From an uncultured Acetatifactor sp. (GTDB lineage: Bacteria > Bacillota > Clostridia > Lachnospirales > Lachnospiraceae), in contig CAJUAH010000006.1 in NCBI GenBank assembly GCA_910584375.1, positions 75,633-101,107 of the forward strand: a DNA stretch of 25,475 nt, written 5' to 3'. The notes beneath the pieces are model-generated. The model did no database searches, was not told the DNA's origin, and was given only the letters and a program-made list of their open reading frames with translations. This document shows, piece after piece, positions 14,078-22,857 of this stretch. The translations under genes were made by a program, and so were the position numbers. Numbering within the stretch: the stretch's first letter is position 1; each line of letters begins with the position of its first letter.

Positions 14078-16426
14078 ATGGACAATAAGCTGTATAAACT
14101 CATGAATTGGCCTGCCATTGAGGAGATCGTGTATTCGGAGTGCGATCATCCCCACGATCTGCTGGGCCCCCATAAGGTGGGTACACAGGTGCTGGTACAG
14201 GCTTTTTATCCGGGCGCGGTGGCAATGACGCTGCAGATCCTTAAGAGCGGCAGGGAATACCCCATGGACAGGGCGGACGAGGAGGGGTTTTTCGCCGTGC
14301 TGGTTCCGGAAAAGGAGATGGGAAAATACATTTATCTGGTGACGGACTGGGACGGCAACCGGGTGCAGGTGGCGGACCCTTACCGCCATGCGCCTTTGAT
14401 CACGAAGAAAGATACGGAAAAGTTTGACGCCGGCATACACTATACGATCTATGAAAAGCTGGGAGCGCATCCCTGGGTGGTAGACGGCGAGGAGGGAACT
14501 TATTTTGCGGTGTGGGCGCCCAATGCCATGCGCGTCAGCGTGGTAGGCGACTTCAACAGTTGGGACGGCCGGGCCCATCAGATGCGCCGCCTGTGGGACA
14601 GTGGCATTTTTGAGTTGTTTATTCCCCAGGTGACGGAGGGCAGCATCTATAAATTTGAAATCAAGGCCCGTGGAGGGCTGACCTTTTTAAAGGCCGATCC
14701 CTATGGAAACGCGGCTCAGCTGCGGCCGGACAATGCCTCCGTGGTGGCGGACCTTGGCCGTTTCAAATGGGAGGACGAGGAATTTATCAAGGACCGGAAG
14801 AATTTTCAGGGAGGCAATGCTCCCATCAGCGTCTATGAGATGTATATGGGTTCTTTTGCCGAACCGGAAGAAGGCAGACCCTATGCCAACTACCGGGATA
14901 TCGCCCCCAAAGTGGCGGCATATGTGAAAGAGATGGGGTATACCCATGTGGAGCTGATGCCGATCATGGAGCATCCCTTCGACGGTTCCTGGGGATATCA
15001 GGTCATTGGCTATTACGCGCCCACATCCCGGTATGGAAGTCCCGAGGACTTTATGTATTTTGTCAATGAACTGCACAAGGAGGGGATCGGTGTGATCCTG
15101 GACTGGGTGCCGGCGCATTTTCCCAGAGATACCCACGGTCTGTCCGGCTTTGACGGCACCTGTCTGTACGAGCATCAGGACCCCCGCCAGGGGTATCATC
15201 CCCACTGGGGTACGCTGATCTACAATTACGGACGGCCCCAGGTGTCCAATTATCTGATTGCCAACGCATTGTTCTGGGTGGAGAAGTTCCATGCGGACGG
15301 TATCCGTATGGACGCGGTGGCCAGTATGCTGTATCTGGACTACGGTAAAAATGACGGGGAGTGGGTGGCCAATATTTACGGCGGCAAGGAAAATCTGGAG
15401 GCCATGGAGATGATCAAGCATCTGAATTCCGTCTTGAAAAAGCGCGATCCCGGCGTGCTGTCCATCGCGGAGGAGAGCACCGCGTTCCCGCTGATCACCG
15501 AGGATCTGGACAAGGGCGGCCTGGGCTTTGACCTGAAGTGGAACATGGGCTTTATGAACGATTATCTGGGATATATCAGGATGGACCCCTATTTCCGCAG
15601 CCACCATCACGGGGAACTGACTTTCAGTATGATCTACGCATACAGTGAGAAGTTCATGCTGGTGTTCTCCCATGACGAGGTGGTGCACGGCAAGGCGACC
15701 ATGGTGGGCAAGATGCCCGGAGGCAGGGAGGAAAAACTGGCTAACCTGCGTCTGACCTATGCCTATATGATGACCCATCCCGGCAAAAAACTGCTGTTCA
15801 TGGGACAGGAGCTGGCGGAGTTTGACGAGTGGAACGAGAACAGAAGAGTGGAGTGGGGACTGCTGGACGTGCCGGAGCACAAGGGTGTGGCGGAACTGTA
15901 CAAGGATCTGAACCATCTGTACCGCAGGGAGACAGCGCTCTATGAGCTGGACCAGGAGCCTGCGGGCTTTGCCTGGCTCAACGCCATCTCCGGCAACGAC
16001 TGCTATCTGAGTTATCTGCGCAAGGGAAGCGATGCCGCCGATATGCTGGTGGTGGTGGCAAACTTTGCAGGCGTGGCCCAGGAGATTCGCACCGGAGTAC
16101 CCTTTGACGGCAAATATAAGGAGATATTGAACACGGACGAGAAGATTTACGGCGGCACGGGTGTGGTCAATAAGCGGGCTCTGGCGGCCCAGGATATCGA
16201 GTGGGACGAGCAGGCGGTATCTATCAGCGTGAAACTGGCGCCGTTGTCCCTGAGCATTCTGCGTTTTGAGCCTTATACGGAGGCGGAATTAAATCGCGTC
16301 ATCGAGGAGCGCGTGCGCAAAAAACTGGCTTTGATCAAGGAGAACACACCCAAGAAGGCAACGAAGAAAACCACCCGCAAGCCGGTGGCCAGGGAAGAGG
16401 GAAATGACAGGGTCAAGGAAGGATAA
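14078..16426 (+). CDS. glgB: 1,4-alpha-glucan branching enzyme
   Basis: This 782-aa GH13 enzyme introduces alpha-1,6 branches into glycogen. It has an N-terminal beta-sandwich (about 1-110), a CBM48 module (about 120-220, with FNSWDGRAHQM), and a catalytic barrel. Nucleophile Asp412 is in GIRMDAVASMLYLDY, acid/base Glu465 in IAEES and Asp533 in SHDEVVHGK. A basic tail of about 40 residues (KKLALIKENTPKKATKKTT and beyond) follows the usual C-terminal beta domain and is not part of the standard enzyme. The ATG at 14078 has an AAGAGG site; an ATG at 14042 with AAGGGC would add 12 residues and cannot be excluded. No other glycogen genes are near; mscS follows after 6 bp. Confidence 0.95.
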   Translation: MDNKLYKLMNWPAIEEIVYSECDHPHDLLGPHKVGTQVLVQAFYPGAVAMTLQILKSGREYPMDRADEEGFFAVLVPEKEMGKYIYLVTDWDGNRVQVADPYRHAPLITKKDTEKFDAGIHYTIYEKLGAHPWVVDGEEGTYFAVWAPNAMRVSVVGDFNSWDGRAHQMRRLWDSGIFELFIPQVTEGSIYKFEIKARGGLTFLKADPYGNAAQLRPDNASVVADLGRFKWEDEEFIKDRKNFQGGNAPISVYEMYMGSFAEPEEGRPYANYRDIAPKVAAYVKEMGYTHVELMPIMEHPFDGSWGYQVIGYYAPTSRYGSPEDFMYFVNELHKEGIGVILDWVPAHFPRDTHGLSGFDGTCLYEHQDPRQGYHPHWGTLIYNYGRPQVSNYLIANALFWVEKFHADGIRMDAVASMLYLDYGKNDGEWVANIYGGKENLEAMEMIKHLNSVLKKRDPGVLSIAEESTAFPLITEDLDKGGLGFDLKWNMGFMNDYLGYIRMDPYFRSHHHGELTFSMIYAYSEKFMLVFSHDEVVHGKATMVGKMPGGREEKLANLRLTYAYMMTHPGKKLLFMGQELAEFDEWNENRRVEWGLLDVPEHKGVAELYKDLNHLYRRETALYELDQEPAGFAWLNAISGNDCYLSYLRKGSDAADMLVVVANFAGVAQEIRTGVPFDGKYKEILNTDEKIYGGTGVVNKRALAAQDIEWDEQAVSISVKLAPLSLSILRFEPYTEAELNRVIEERVRKKLALIKENTPKKATKKTTRKPVAREEGNDRVKEG

Positions 16427-16432
16427 GCGGTC

Positions 16433-17296
16433 ATGCTGCATATATATGAAACGGTAAGATTACAAAGCCAGGAGTCCCTTGATCCCGGCGCAGTGGAGAA
16501 ATGGCTCTCCGGCCTGCCGGAGAAGGCATTGCATATGGGACTGCGTATTGTGCTGGCCCTGGTAGTGTTTCTGCTGGGGATGCAGGTGATCAAACTGCTA
16601 CGCCGGATATTGAAAAAATCCCTGACCCGGGGCAAGGTGGACGTAGGGGTCAGGCAGTTTACGGATTCTTTTGTCAAGGCGGTGCTGTATATCCTGCTGA
16701 TCTTTATGATCGCCAGAGGCTTTGGCGTGGACGCGGCAAGCGTGGTGGCGCTGCTGGGCTCCGCCGGAGTGGCCATCGGTCTGGCGGTGCAGGGCAGTCT
16801 GTCCAATCTGGCGGGAGGCGTGCTGATCCTGATCCTGAAACCCTTTCTGGTGGGCGATTATATCATCGACGCAGGCGGGAAAGAGGGAACGGTGACGGAG
16901 ATCCAACTGTTTTATACCAAACTTCTGACCCCGGACAACCGGACGGTGATACTGCCCAACGGCACGCTGGCCAACGGCAGCCTGATCAATATCACCACAG
17001 ACAAATATCGCCGATGCGATATCTCCGTGGGCATCTCTTACAGCTCCGATATCGGCGCGGCCAGGGAAACCCTGATGGAACTGCTGGCAGAGGATGAGGC
17101 GGTACTCAAGGACAAAGAGATGCGGGTGGTGGTGGATCAGCTGGGGAACAGCGCCGTGGAGCTGATCGTCCGCTGCTGGTTCACCAACGAAGAGTACTGG
17201 GACGGACGCTACCGCCTGACAGAAGGTATAAAGTACGCCCTGGATCGTGCCGGTATCCAGATCCCCTATCCCCAGATAGATGTACACATGAAGTAG
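16433..17296 (+). CDS. MscS-type mechanosensitive channel
   Basis: This 287-aa membrane protein releases solutes on hypo-osmotic shock. Three membrane segments are visible: residues about 36-56, 74-92 and the pore helix from about 98. The pore helix shows the Gly/Ala-rich MscS pattern GSAGVAIGLAVQGSLSNLAGG, followed by KPFLVGDYI. The beta domain contains the conserved LPNGTLANGSLIN and the C-terminal domain ends IPYPQIDVHMK, as in family members. AAGGAAGG overlaps the end of glgB and the intergenic gap is 6 bp, so the two are co-transcribed. Length and topology fit the small MscS type. Confidence 0.93.
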   Translation: MLHIYETVRLQSQESLDPGAVEKWLSGLPEKALHMGLRIVLALVVFLLGMQVIKLLRRILKKSLTRGKVDVGVRQFTDSFVKAVLYILLIFMIARGFGVDAASVVALLGSAGVAIGLAVQGSLSNLAGGVLILILKPFLVGDYIIDAGGKEGTVTEIQLFYTKLLTPDNRTVILPNGTLANGSLINITTDKYRRCDISVGISYSSDIGAARETLMELLAEDEAVLKDKEMRVVVDQLGNSAVELIVRCWFTNEEYWDGRYRLTEGIKYALDRAGIQIPYPQIDVHMK

Positions 17297-17329
17297 AAGT
17301 CCCAAGACCTGCTTTTGACCGGTACCGAA

Positions 17330-17335
17330 TATAAT
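17330..17335 (+). promoter_or_regulatory. Possible -10 for the SPFH operon
   Basis: A perfect TATAAT lies 30 bp before the SPFH start, but the -35 region at proper spacing is a poor match. TTGACC nearby is too close to serve as its -35. Confidence 0.35.
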
Positions 17336-17364
17336 CCTACAAACAGAAAAGGAGAGTGAACACA

Positions 17365-18432
17365 ATGGCAATAGTAGACGTTGTAAAATATGAGGGAGAT
17401 CCCGGTCTGCTGGCATGGAAATTTCCGGTGAGCGATCTGAGCACATGGACACAGCTGATCGTGAACGAATCCCAGGAGGCGATTCTGTATAAGGACGGAA
17501 AGGCGCTGGACGTATTCGGCAGTGGGAGATATACGCTGGAGACGAAGAACATCCCCATCCTGAACAATATCATCAACCTGCCCTTCGGCGGCAGATCGCC
17601 TTTTGCGGCGGAGGTCTGGTATGTCAACAAGCTGTCCACTCTGGACGTCAAGTGGGGGACGCCCTCCCCCGTTCAGATGCAGGACCCCAAGTACCAGATC
17701 TTTGTGCCGGTGCGCGCCAACGGCCTGTTCGGCATACGGGTGGAGGATTCCAGACAGTTCCTGGTCAAGCTGGTGGGAACCATGCCGTCGTTTGACCGGA
17801 ACATGCTGGTAAATTATTTCCGGGGCCTCTATGTCACAAAAGTCAAGGACGCCCTGTCCGCGTACCTGCTGAAAAAGCAGATCAGCGTGATGGAGATAAA
17901 CGCTTATATCGACGAACTTTCCGGGTATATGAAGGAGAGGATCGAGCCGGATATGGCGGAGTACGGCATACGGCTGATCAACTTTTATGTCAATGAGATC
18001 AGCGTTCCGGAGGACGATCCCTCCATAAAGAAATTGAAAGACGCGCTGGCTAAAAAAGCGGAGATGGATATCATCGGATTTGACTACAGACAGGAGAGGT
18101 CTTTTGACGCCCTGGAGGGGGCCGCGACCAATCCCGGCTCCGCCGGCGCGCTGTTCATGGGCGCTGGTATCGGAACGGGCATGGGATTTGGTATGGGCGG
18201 GGCCATGGGTTCCGCCTTCGGAGAGATCGGCAAGGAGATCCGTACGGCGGAGGGTCCTGCCTCCGGGCAGGACGGACAGATTACATGTCCGGGCTGCGGC
18301 AGCAGGATACCGGCCAAGGGAAAGTTCTGTCCCGAATGTGGCAAACCGCTGACCAGAAAGTGTCCGAAATGTGACGCGGCCATTGAAGGGACCCCGAAAT
18401 TCTGTCCCGAATGCGGGGAGAAACTGCTGTAA
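17365..18432 (+). CDS. SPFH domain protein with two C-terminal zinc ribbons (YdjI-like)
   Basis: This 355-aa protein has an N-terminal SPFH/band-7-like domain (about residues 20-235). A Gly/Met/Ala-rich linker (about 250-290, with repeated GMG) follows. Two zinc ribbons close it: Cys308/311/322/325 and Cys333/336/347/350. This is the architecture of proteins annotated as virion-core-like and of Bacillus YdjI, which helps place PspA at the membrane; that role is inferred. There is no membrane segment, so it is probably a peripheral membrane scaffold. The ATG at 17365 is preceded by AAAGGAGAG; the GTG at 17356 overlaps that site and is excluded. Next in the operon is another zinc-ribbon protein. 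Confidence 0.88.
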   Translation: MAIVDVVKYEGDPGLLAWKFPVSDLSTWTQLIVNESQEAILYKDGKALDVFGSGRYTLETKNIPILNNIINLPFGGRSPFAAEVWYVNKLSTLDVKWGTPSPVQMQDPKYQIFVPVRANGLFGIRVEDSRQFLVKLVGTMPSFDRNMLVNYFRGLYVTKVKDALSAYLLKKQISVMEINAYIDELSGYMKERIEPDMAEYGIRLINFYVNEISVPEDDPSIKKLKDALAKKAEMDIIGFDYRQERSFDALEGAATNPGSAGALFMGAGIGTGMGFGMGGAMGSAFGEIGKEIRTAEGPASGQDGQITCPGCGSRIPAKGKFCPECGKPLTRKCPKCDAAIEGTPKFCPECGEKLL

Positions 18433-18480
18433 GCGGTAAACCGGCGCAGAATCATATAATTTCAGATCAGGAGAAACATC

Positions 18481-20520
18481 ATGGGAAATACGGTAAAAAT
18501 AACAGATCTAAAATGTCCGGGCTGCGGCAGCGCTCTGAAAATGCCCGCCGGAAACGCAAAGACTGTCCAATGCGAATACTGCGGCAACGAATACGTCATA
18601 GACACGGGTACGGAAACAAATCAACAGCAGAATACAAATTCTTATCGGAATCCAGGCATGGGGCAGGGCGGCGCAGGCGCTCCCAGGGTTCCCCAGTGGG
18701 AGGCGGCGTCACAGTATAACGGCGGCGCAGGCGGCCCTCGGGTCCCCCAGTGGGAGGCAGCGTCAAAGTACAGCAGCAGTACCGATGGGGAGAGTTCTTC
18801 CAAATCCCCCAAATCTGTCATTATCAGCGCTTTGGTGACAGTTCTGTGCATTGCCATCCCCGTTGGAATTGTCGTGTACAGGACGGTACAGGATAACGCG
18901 GCGCGGCAGCGGGAAGCGCGGCACGACTATCTGGAGTCTTTGGCGTCGTCCTATTCCAATACATACGATCCGTATGAAGACCGAAACGAGGAGGCAGAAC
19001 AGGAGGCGACGCTTTCCGGTCTGCTGGCGCAGGTGATCTCCTCCGCCTTCGGAAAAGACGCAGGCAGCGTGACGGCGGAAGAGCTGGCGCAGATCCGGTG
19101 GATATCGGATTACAGCGACTTTGACAATATCTATATCGGTTACAGCTTTGACGATCCCATGGAGAATCCTGACGCGCAGCTCACATGGCTGACTTTTCCC
19201 TCGGGAAACGACAGGGGCTATCAGGCACTGTTCAGACTCACAGGGCTGAAAAAGCTGGAGACAAGGGAAAATATTTCCCTGTGCGGATTAAAAGGGCTTG
19301 CGCTGGAAAGCCTTTCCGCCTCCTTCGGAACGCTGGAGGAAGCGGCGGACGCATTGGACGATCCCGCTATGATCCGTCAACTCACGCTGGGCAGCAGGAT
19401 CAAGACTCTGGATGGACTGGATCTGTTTCCGAATCTGGAAAGTCTTACGATAGACGCGGGTAATTTTACTGATGTGGACGCCGTTGTGGCGCTGGGGCAG
19501 TTGAAATCCCTTACCTTGGAGGATGCGGATACCATAAGCGATTTTTCTGTGTTTGCCGCCATGGGGAGTCTGGAGGAGCTTGCGATCGAATCGGAAAATC
19601 TGAAATCCCTGGATTTCCTGTCGCGAATGCCGCAACTGAAAAGCCTTGGCCTCGCGGACGGAAAACTCCTTGGCCTGGACGGGATAGAGGCGCTTACAGG
19701 ACTTGAAAAACTTACGGTGACGGATTGCAGCGACCTGAAAAACATGGATGGCATCGCCGCCCTTACCGGACTTAAGGAGCTGGAACTGGAAAAGCCCTAC
19801 GACTGTACCGAGCCGTCTTTAAGCGGACTTACGCAGTTGCGAAGCCTGTCGCTGAAAGGCTTTGACGCCTGTGATTTCCTGCCGGGGCTGACAGAGCTGG
19901 AGGAACTCACCCTGCGGGGATGTAATCTGTCGCCGCGCCTGGATCTGTCAGGGCTTACCAGGCTCACAAAACTGACCTGCGCTACGTTCTATCAGGATAT
20001 GTCCCTGGCCTTTGTGGAGGATATTTCCTCTCTGGAGTATGTAAATCTGGGAGGCATGAGGACTTTTGAAGATATATCCGGTATATTTGGGCTGCCGAAT
20101 ATCAGGGAGATTAAGATGAACGGAATGGAGTGTGAGATCGATTTTGACAGGGTTGCGGACAATCCTTCTCTGGAAACTCTGGAGATAGCCGGAGTAAGGC
20201 TCTACAATAACGTCAAGATATACAGTTCCATGGGAATCACGGACGTGTACTATGACGATGTGTTTCTGGCGGATCATCCGGACTTTTTCGGACATTTTGC
20301 CGGGCTGAAAAGGCTGGATGTGTCGGACAATGAGATCAGGGACATCCAGTTCGCGGAGAGTCTTGTGAATCTGGAGGAAATGGATTTTTCGGACAATTAT
20401 GTGACGGATATGCGGGTATTGGCCTCGCTCCCGGCTCTGCGGCTGGTGAACTGCGCGGGGAATCCCATCGGCAATCTCCGGGTTCTGGATGAGAGCCACG
20501 TGGAGGTCATAAGCGAGTAA
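18481..20520 (+). CDS. Zinc-ribbon, single-TM, leucine-rich repeat protein
   Basis: This 679-aa protein has an N-terminal zinc ribbon (Cys12, 15, 31, 34) and a Gly/Pro/Gln-rich linker with a duplicated 18-residue unit (residues 63-98). One membrane helix (about 112-136) follows. A large region of SDS22-type leucine-rich repeats spans about residues 240-670, in the style LTGLKELEL and LTQLRSLSL. The N-terminal ribbon should be cytoplasmic and the repeats outside the membrane, making a possible sensor or binding surface. It lies 48 bp after the SPFH gene, with AGGAG before its ATG. The ribbon-plus-TM layout recalls Bacillus YdjG, a partner of YdjI, but the repeat domain is different. The ligand is unknown. 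Confidence 0.85.
   Translation: MGNTVKITDLKCPGCGSALKMPAGNAKTVQCEYCGNEYVIDTGTETNQQQNTNSYRNPGMGQGGAGAPRVPQWEAASQYNGGAGGPRVPQWEAASKYSSSTDGESSSKSPKSVIISALVTVLCIAIPVGIVVYRTVQDNAARQREARHDYLESLASSYSNTYDPYEDRNEEAEQEATLSGLLAQVISSAFGKDAGSVTAEELAQIRWISDYSDFDNIYIGYSFDDPMENPDAQLTWLTFPSGNDRGYQALFRLTGLKKLETRENISLCGLKGLALESLSASFGTLEEAADALDDPAMIRQLTLGSRIKTLDGLDLFPNLESLTIDAGNFTDVDAVVALGQLKSLTLEDADTISDFSVFAAMGSLEELAIESENLKSLDFLSRMPQLKSLGLADGKLLGLDGIEALTGLEKLTVTDCSDLKNMDGIAALTGLKELELEKPYDCTEPSLSGLTQLRSLSLKGFDACDFLPGLTELEELTLRGCNLSPRLDLSGLTRLTKLTCATFYQDMSLAFVEDISSLEYVNLGGMRTFEDISGIFGLPNIREIKMNGMECEIDFDRVADNPSLETLEIAGVRLYNNVKIYSSMGITDVYYDDVFLADHPDFFGHFAGLKRLDVSDNEIRDIQFAESLVNLEEMDFSDNYVTDMRVLASLPALRLVNCAGNPIGNLRVLDESHVEVISE
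18667..18774 (+). repeat. 54-bp in-frame tandem duplication in the LRR gene linker
   Basis: Copies 18667-18720 and 18721-18774 encode two 18-residue units, each with the core PRVPQWEAAS. They differ at several, mostly silent, positions, so the duplication is not very recent and the peptide appears to be kept. Confidence 0.85.
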
Positions 20521-20587
20521 ACGCCGCGTTGCGCCGCGGGCAGGCTGCGCGGATATGGGGCGGAAAATAAGAGTGGGAGGAATATTT

Positions 20588-21373
20588 ATGAAGGCGGAGA
20601 TGACAAAGAGTCTGCGGAAGACGGCTGAGAAATACGGGAGCGTGCTGGCGGCGTTCCGTTCCCAGGGCGGCGCCGGAAAGGGACTGGCTGCAGGCGGTAT
20701 CGCGGTGGCAGCCATGGGCATACTGATCGGCGTCCCCCTGTTGTATGTGAACTTTGCGGGCGGCCTGGTCGTCCTGATGATCCTGGCGGTCCCCGGGATC
20801 GCGATGGCCATACCGGGCGCGATCGTGCATAAGGTCAGAATGAAAGATTATCTGGAGTATTATCATAAGCAGACGGGATACAGTATAGAGGAACTGCGGG
20901 CGGCGGATCAGGAACTGATGAGCCCGGACGCGGTAAAGATCGTGAGCAGAACCAGCCGGTCAGGCGTAAGGCCGGAGACGGTGTTCATCATCACGCCCCA
21001 TTACTTTCTGTCCGTATGGGCGATGTACGGGTGTTATCTGCGCAGACTGGACGACATCGTGGCGGCGTTTTATTCCAATGAGATCCCGGGGATCAACGGA
21101 TTCCGCCGGAACCTGTTTGTCATAACCAGGTGGGACATCCGGAGCAAACCGGTCAAAAATGCTTATACAGGCAAACAGTACATGGGTTTTGAGAACGCGA
21201 TCCTCAGCGACATGAAAAATTGCCGGGAGGTTTGTGAGGAGGCGGTTGCCGAGATCGCGGCCAGAGCGCCTCATATCATCACCTGCCAGAATATTATCGT
21301 CAAGGGCGTCAGATATAATCTGATCAGCATGGACGACTGGCAGAGAGATTGGACAAATATTCTGGAGGGTTAA
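20588..21373 (+). CDS. Two-TM protein of unknown function
   Basis: This 261-aa protein begins with a basic helix and has two adjacent hydrophobic segments (about residues 34-56 and 59-80), the first rich in Gly/Ala. A soluble C-terminal domain of about 180 residues contains HYFLSVWAMYG and NGFRRNLFVITRWD. No family is recognised; the arrangement recalls small membrane proteins with a cytoplasmic sensor or PH-like domain. The ATG at 20588 has GGGAGG 7 bp upstream, while an earlier start at 20555 has none. It lies 67 bp after the LRR gene and only 3 bp before glf, so it may be co-transcribed with both. Confidence 0.75.
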   Translation: MKAEMTKSLRKTAEKYGSVLAAFRSQGGAGKGLAAGGIAVAAMGILIGVPLLYVNFAGGLVVLMILAVPGIAMAIPGAIVHKVRMKDYLEYYHKQTGYSIEELRAADQELMSPDAVKIVSRTSRSGVRPETVFIITPHYFLSVWAMYGCYLRRLDDIVAAFYSNEIPGINGFRRNLFVITRWDIRSKPVKNAYTGKQYMGFENAILSDMKNCREVCEEAVAEIAARAPHIITCQNIIVKGVRYNLISMDDWQRDWTNILEG

Positions 21374-21376
21374 TAC

Positions 21377-22507
21377 ATGCGTTATGATTATCTGGTGGTA
21401 GGATCGGGTCTGTACGGCTCGGTCTTTGCCCATGAGGCCGCGGCCAGGGGCAAGTCGGTGCTGGTAGTGGACAAGCGTCCCCATGTGGCGGGCAATATCT
21501 ATACGGAAAATGTGGAGGGGATACCGGTTCACAGATACGGCGCCCATATTTTTCATACCAACGATACCCGGGTCTGGCAGTATATCACACGGTTTGCGGA
21601 GTTTAACCGTTTTACCAACTCCCCGGTGGCCAATTACAGGGGGGAACTGTATTCCCTGCCCTTTAACATGTATACCTTTAATAAAATGTGGGGGGTGACT
21701 ACGCCCGAGGAGGCGGCGGAGAAGATTGAGGAGCAGAAACGGGAGGCGGGCATCACGGAGCCGAAGAATCTGGAGGAGCAGGCTATCTCTCTGGTGGGGC
21801 GCGATATCTTTGAAAAGCTGGTGAAGGGGTATACCGAGAAACAGTGGGGGCGCGACTGCCGGGAACTTCCGGCGTTCATTATAAAGCGTCTTCCTGTGCG
21901 CTTCACTTTTGACAACAATTATTTTAACGCTCTGTACCAGGGGATTCCCATCGGGGGATATACCCGGCTGGTGGAAAATCTGCTGGAGGGGATCGAAGTC
22001 CGGCTGAATACCGATTATCTGAAGCATCGGGAAGAGCTGGACGCCCTGGCGGACAAGGTCTTGTACACCGGCCCCATAGACGGATTCTATGACTACAGGC
22101 TGGGAGCGCTGGAGTACCGCAGTGTGCGCTTTGAGACGGAGGCGCTTGCCATCCCCAACTTCCAGGGCAACGCGGCAGTGAATTATACAGACAGGGAAAC
22201 GCCCTGGACCCGCATCATAGAGCACAAATGGTTTGTGTTCGGCAGGGACGAGAAGGGGGAGGAGATTCCGGGGACGGTGATCAGCAGAGAGTACAGCTCC
22301 GAGTGGAAACCGGGAGACGAACCCTATTATCCCGTAAATGACGAAAAGAACAGCGCTCTGTACGCGGAATATCGGAAATTGGCTCTGGCGGAGGAGAAAG
22401 TGATCTTCGGCGGACGGCTGGGGGAGTATAAATATTACGATATGGACGCGACGGTTGCGGCGGTGCTAAATCTCTGCGACAGGGAATTATCCGGGAGTAA
22501 AGCGTAG
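21377..22507 (+). CDS. glf: UDP-galactopyranose mutase
   Basis: This 376-aa FAD enzyme interconverts UDP-galactopyranose and UDP-galactofuranose, supplying galactofuranose for surface polysaccharides. The N-terminal dinucleotide motif is VVGSGLYGSVFAHEAA. The family segments RYGAHIFHTND, the LPFNMYTFNKMWG substrate region, GYTEKQWG and a late YKYYDMD are all present. Its ribosome site GGAGGG lies inside the end of the preceding gene, and the gap is 3 bp. No glycosyltransferase genes are adjacent. A strong hairpin terminator follows 34 bp downstream. Confidence 0.96.
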   Translation: MRYDYLVVGSGLYGSVFAHEAAARGKSVLVVDKRPHVAGNIYTENVEGIPVHRYGAHIFHTNDTRVWQYITRFAEFNRFTNSPVANYRGELYSLPFNMYTFNKMWGVTTPEEAAEKIEEQKREAGITEPKNLEEQAISLVGRDIFEKLVKGYTEKQWGRDCRELPAFIIKRLPVRFTFDNNYFNALYQGIPIGGYTRLVENLLEGIEVRLNTDYLKHREELDALADKVLYTGPIDGFYDYRLGALEYRSVRFETEALAIPNFQGNAAVNYTDRETPWTRIIEHKWFVFGRDEKGEEIPGTVISREYSSEWKPGDEPYYPVNDEKNSALYAEYRKLALAEEKVIFGGRLGEYKYYDMDATVAAVLNLCDRELSGSKA

Positions 22508-22541
22508 ATTGAATAACCGAAAATAGAAGTCCTGAAAATAG

Positions 22542-22577
22542 AAATCCCGGTATCATTACAAATGATATCGGGATTTT
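22542..22577. terminator. Bidirectional terminator for glf and tRNA-Thr
   Basis: A 16-bp stem (22542-22557 with 22561-22576, one G-U pair) has a three-base loop and a T-run on the plus side. The minus strand also ends in a T-rich stretch. It ends glf on one strand and begins 4 bp after the tRNA 3' end on the other. Confidence 0.85.
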
Positions 22578-22580
22578 ATC

Positions 22581-22653
22581 AGCTGAAAATGGGACTCGAA
22601 CCCACGACCCCTTCATTACGAGTGAAGTGCTCTACCAACTGAGCTATTTCAGC
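22581..22653 (-). tRNA. tRNA-Thr (anticodon CGT)
   Basis: The minus strand folds into a full cloverleaf of 73 nt. It has acceptor arms GCTGAAA/TTTCAGC, a D-arm with AGTTGGTA, the anticodon stem CTTCA/TGAAG around loop CTCGTAA (anticodon CGT, codon ACG), and a T-arm with TTCGAGT. The discriminator is T and the CCA end is not encoded. It is single, not in a cluster. Confidence 0.95.
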
Positions 22654-22663
22654 ACTGCTATTC

Positions 22664-22692
22664 ATTATATAGGGTAAAAGAAAAAAATGCAA
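22664..22692 (-). promoter_or_regulatory. Promoter of tRNA-Thr
   Basis: On the minus strand, TTGCAT, 17 bp and TATAAT, ending about 10 bp before the mature tRNA. The spacer is T-rich. Confidence 0.75.
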
Positions 22693-22783
22693 CTGTTTTT
22701 TTTCTTTTCTCGCTTTTTTCTTCTCATTTTTTATGCAATTTGTTTTTTAGTCTTTAAGACATAAACCAGGGCTGAAATTATTA

Positions 22784-22812
22784 GAGACAAAGCAGTGGGG
22801 ATTTGTTATAAT
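22784..22812 (+). promoter_or_regulatory. Promoter of the terminal two-gene unit
   Basis: GAGACA (22784-22789), 17 bp, and a perfect TATAAT (22807-22812). It lies 45 bp before the start codon at 22858 and rules out translation from in-frame codons upstream at 22795. It follows an AT-rich stretch (about 22670-22760) with T-runs and no gene. Confidence 0.65.
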
Positions 22813-22857
22813 ATAAACGTATTGACAACAAAAGCTTTGGGAAAGGAAAACGGGAAA

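Noticed and set aside
14042..14578. Long minus-strand ORFs under glgB and other enzyme genes
   Set aside because: They lie wholly within strongly supported genes and lack ribosome sites or family motifs; they are codon-bias shadows.
22581..22653. tRNA-Thr as the attachment site of an island carrying the terminal two-gene unit
   Set aside because: Integration normally uses the tRNA 3' end, which faces glf, and no repeat of the tRNA end or integrase is seen.
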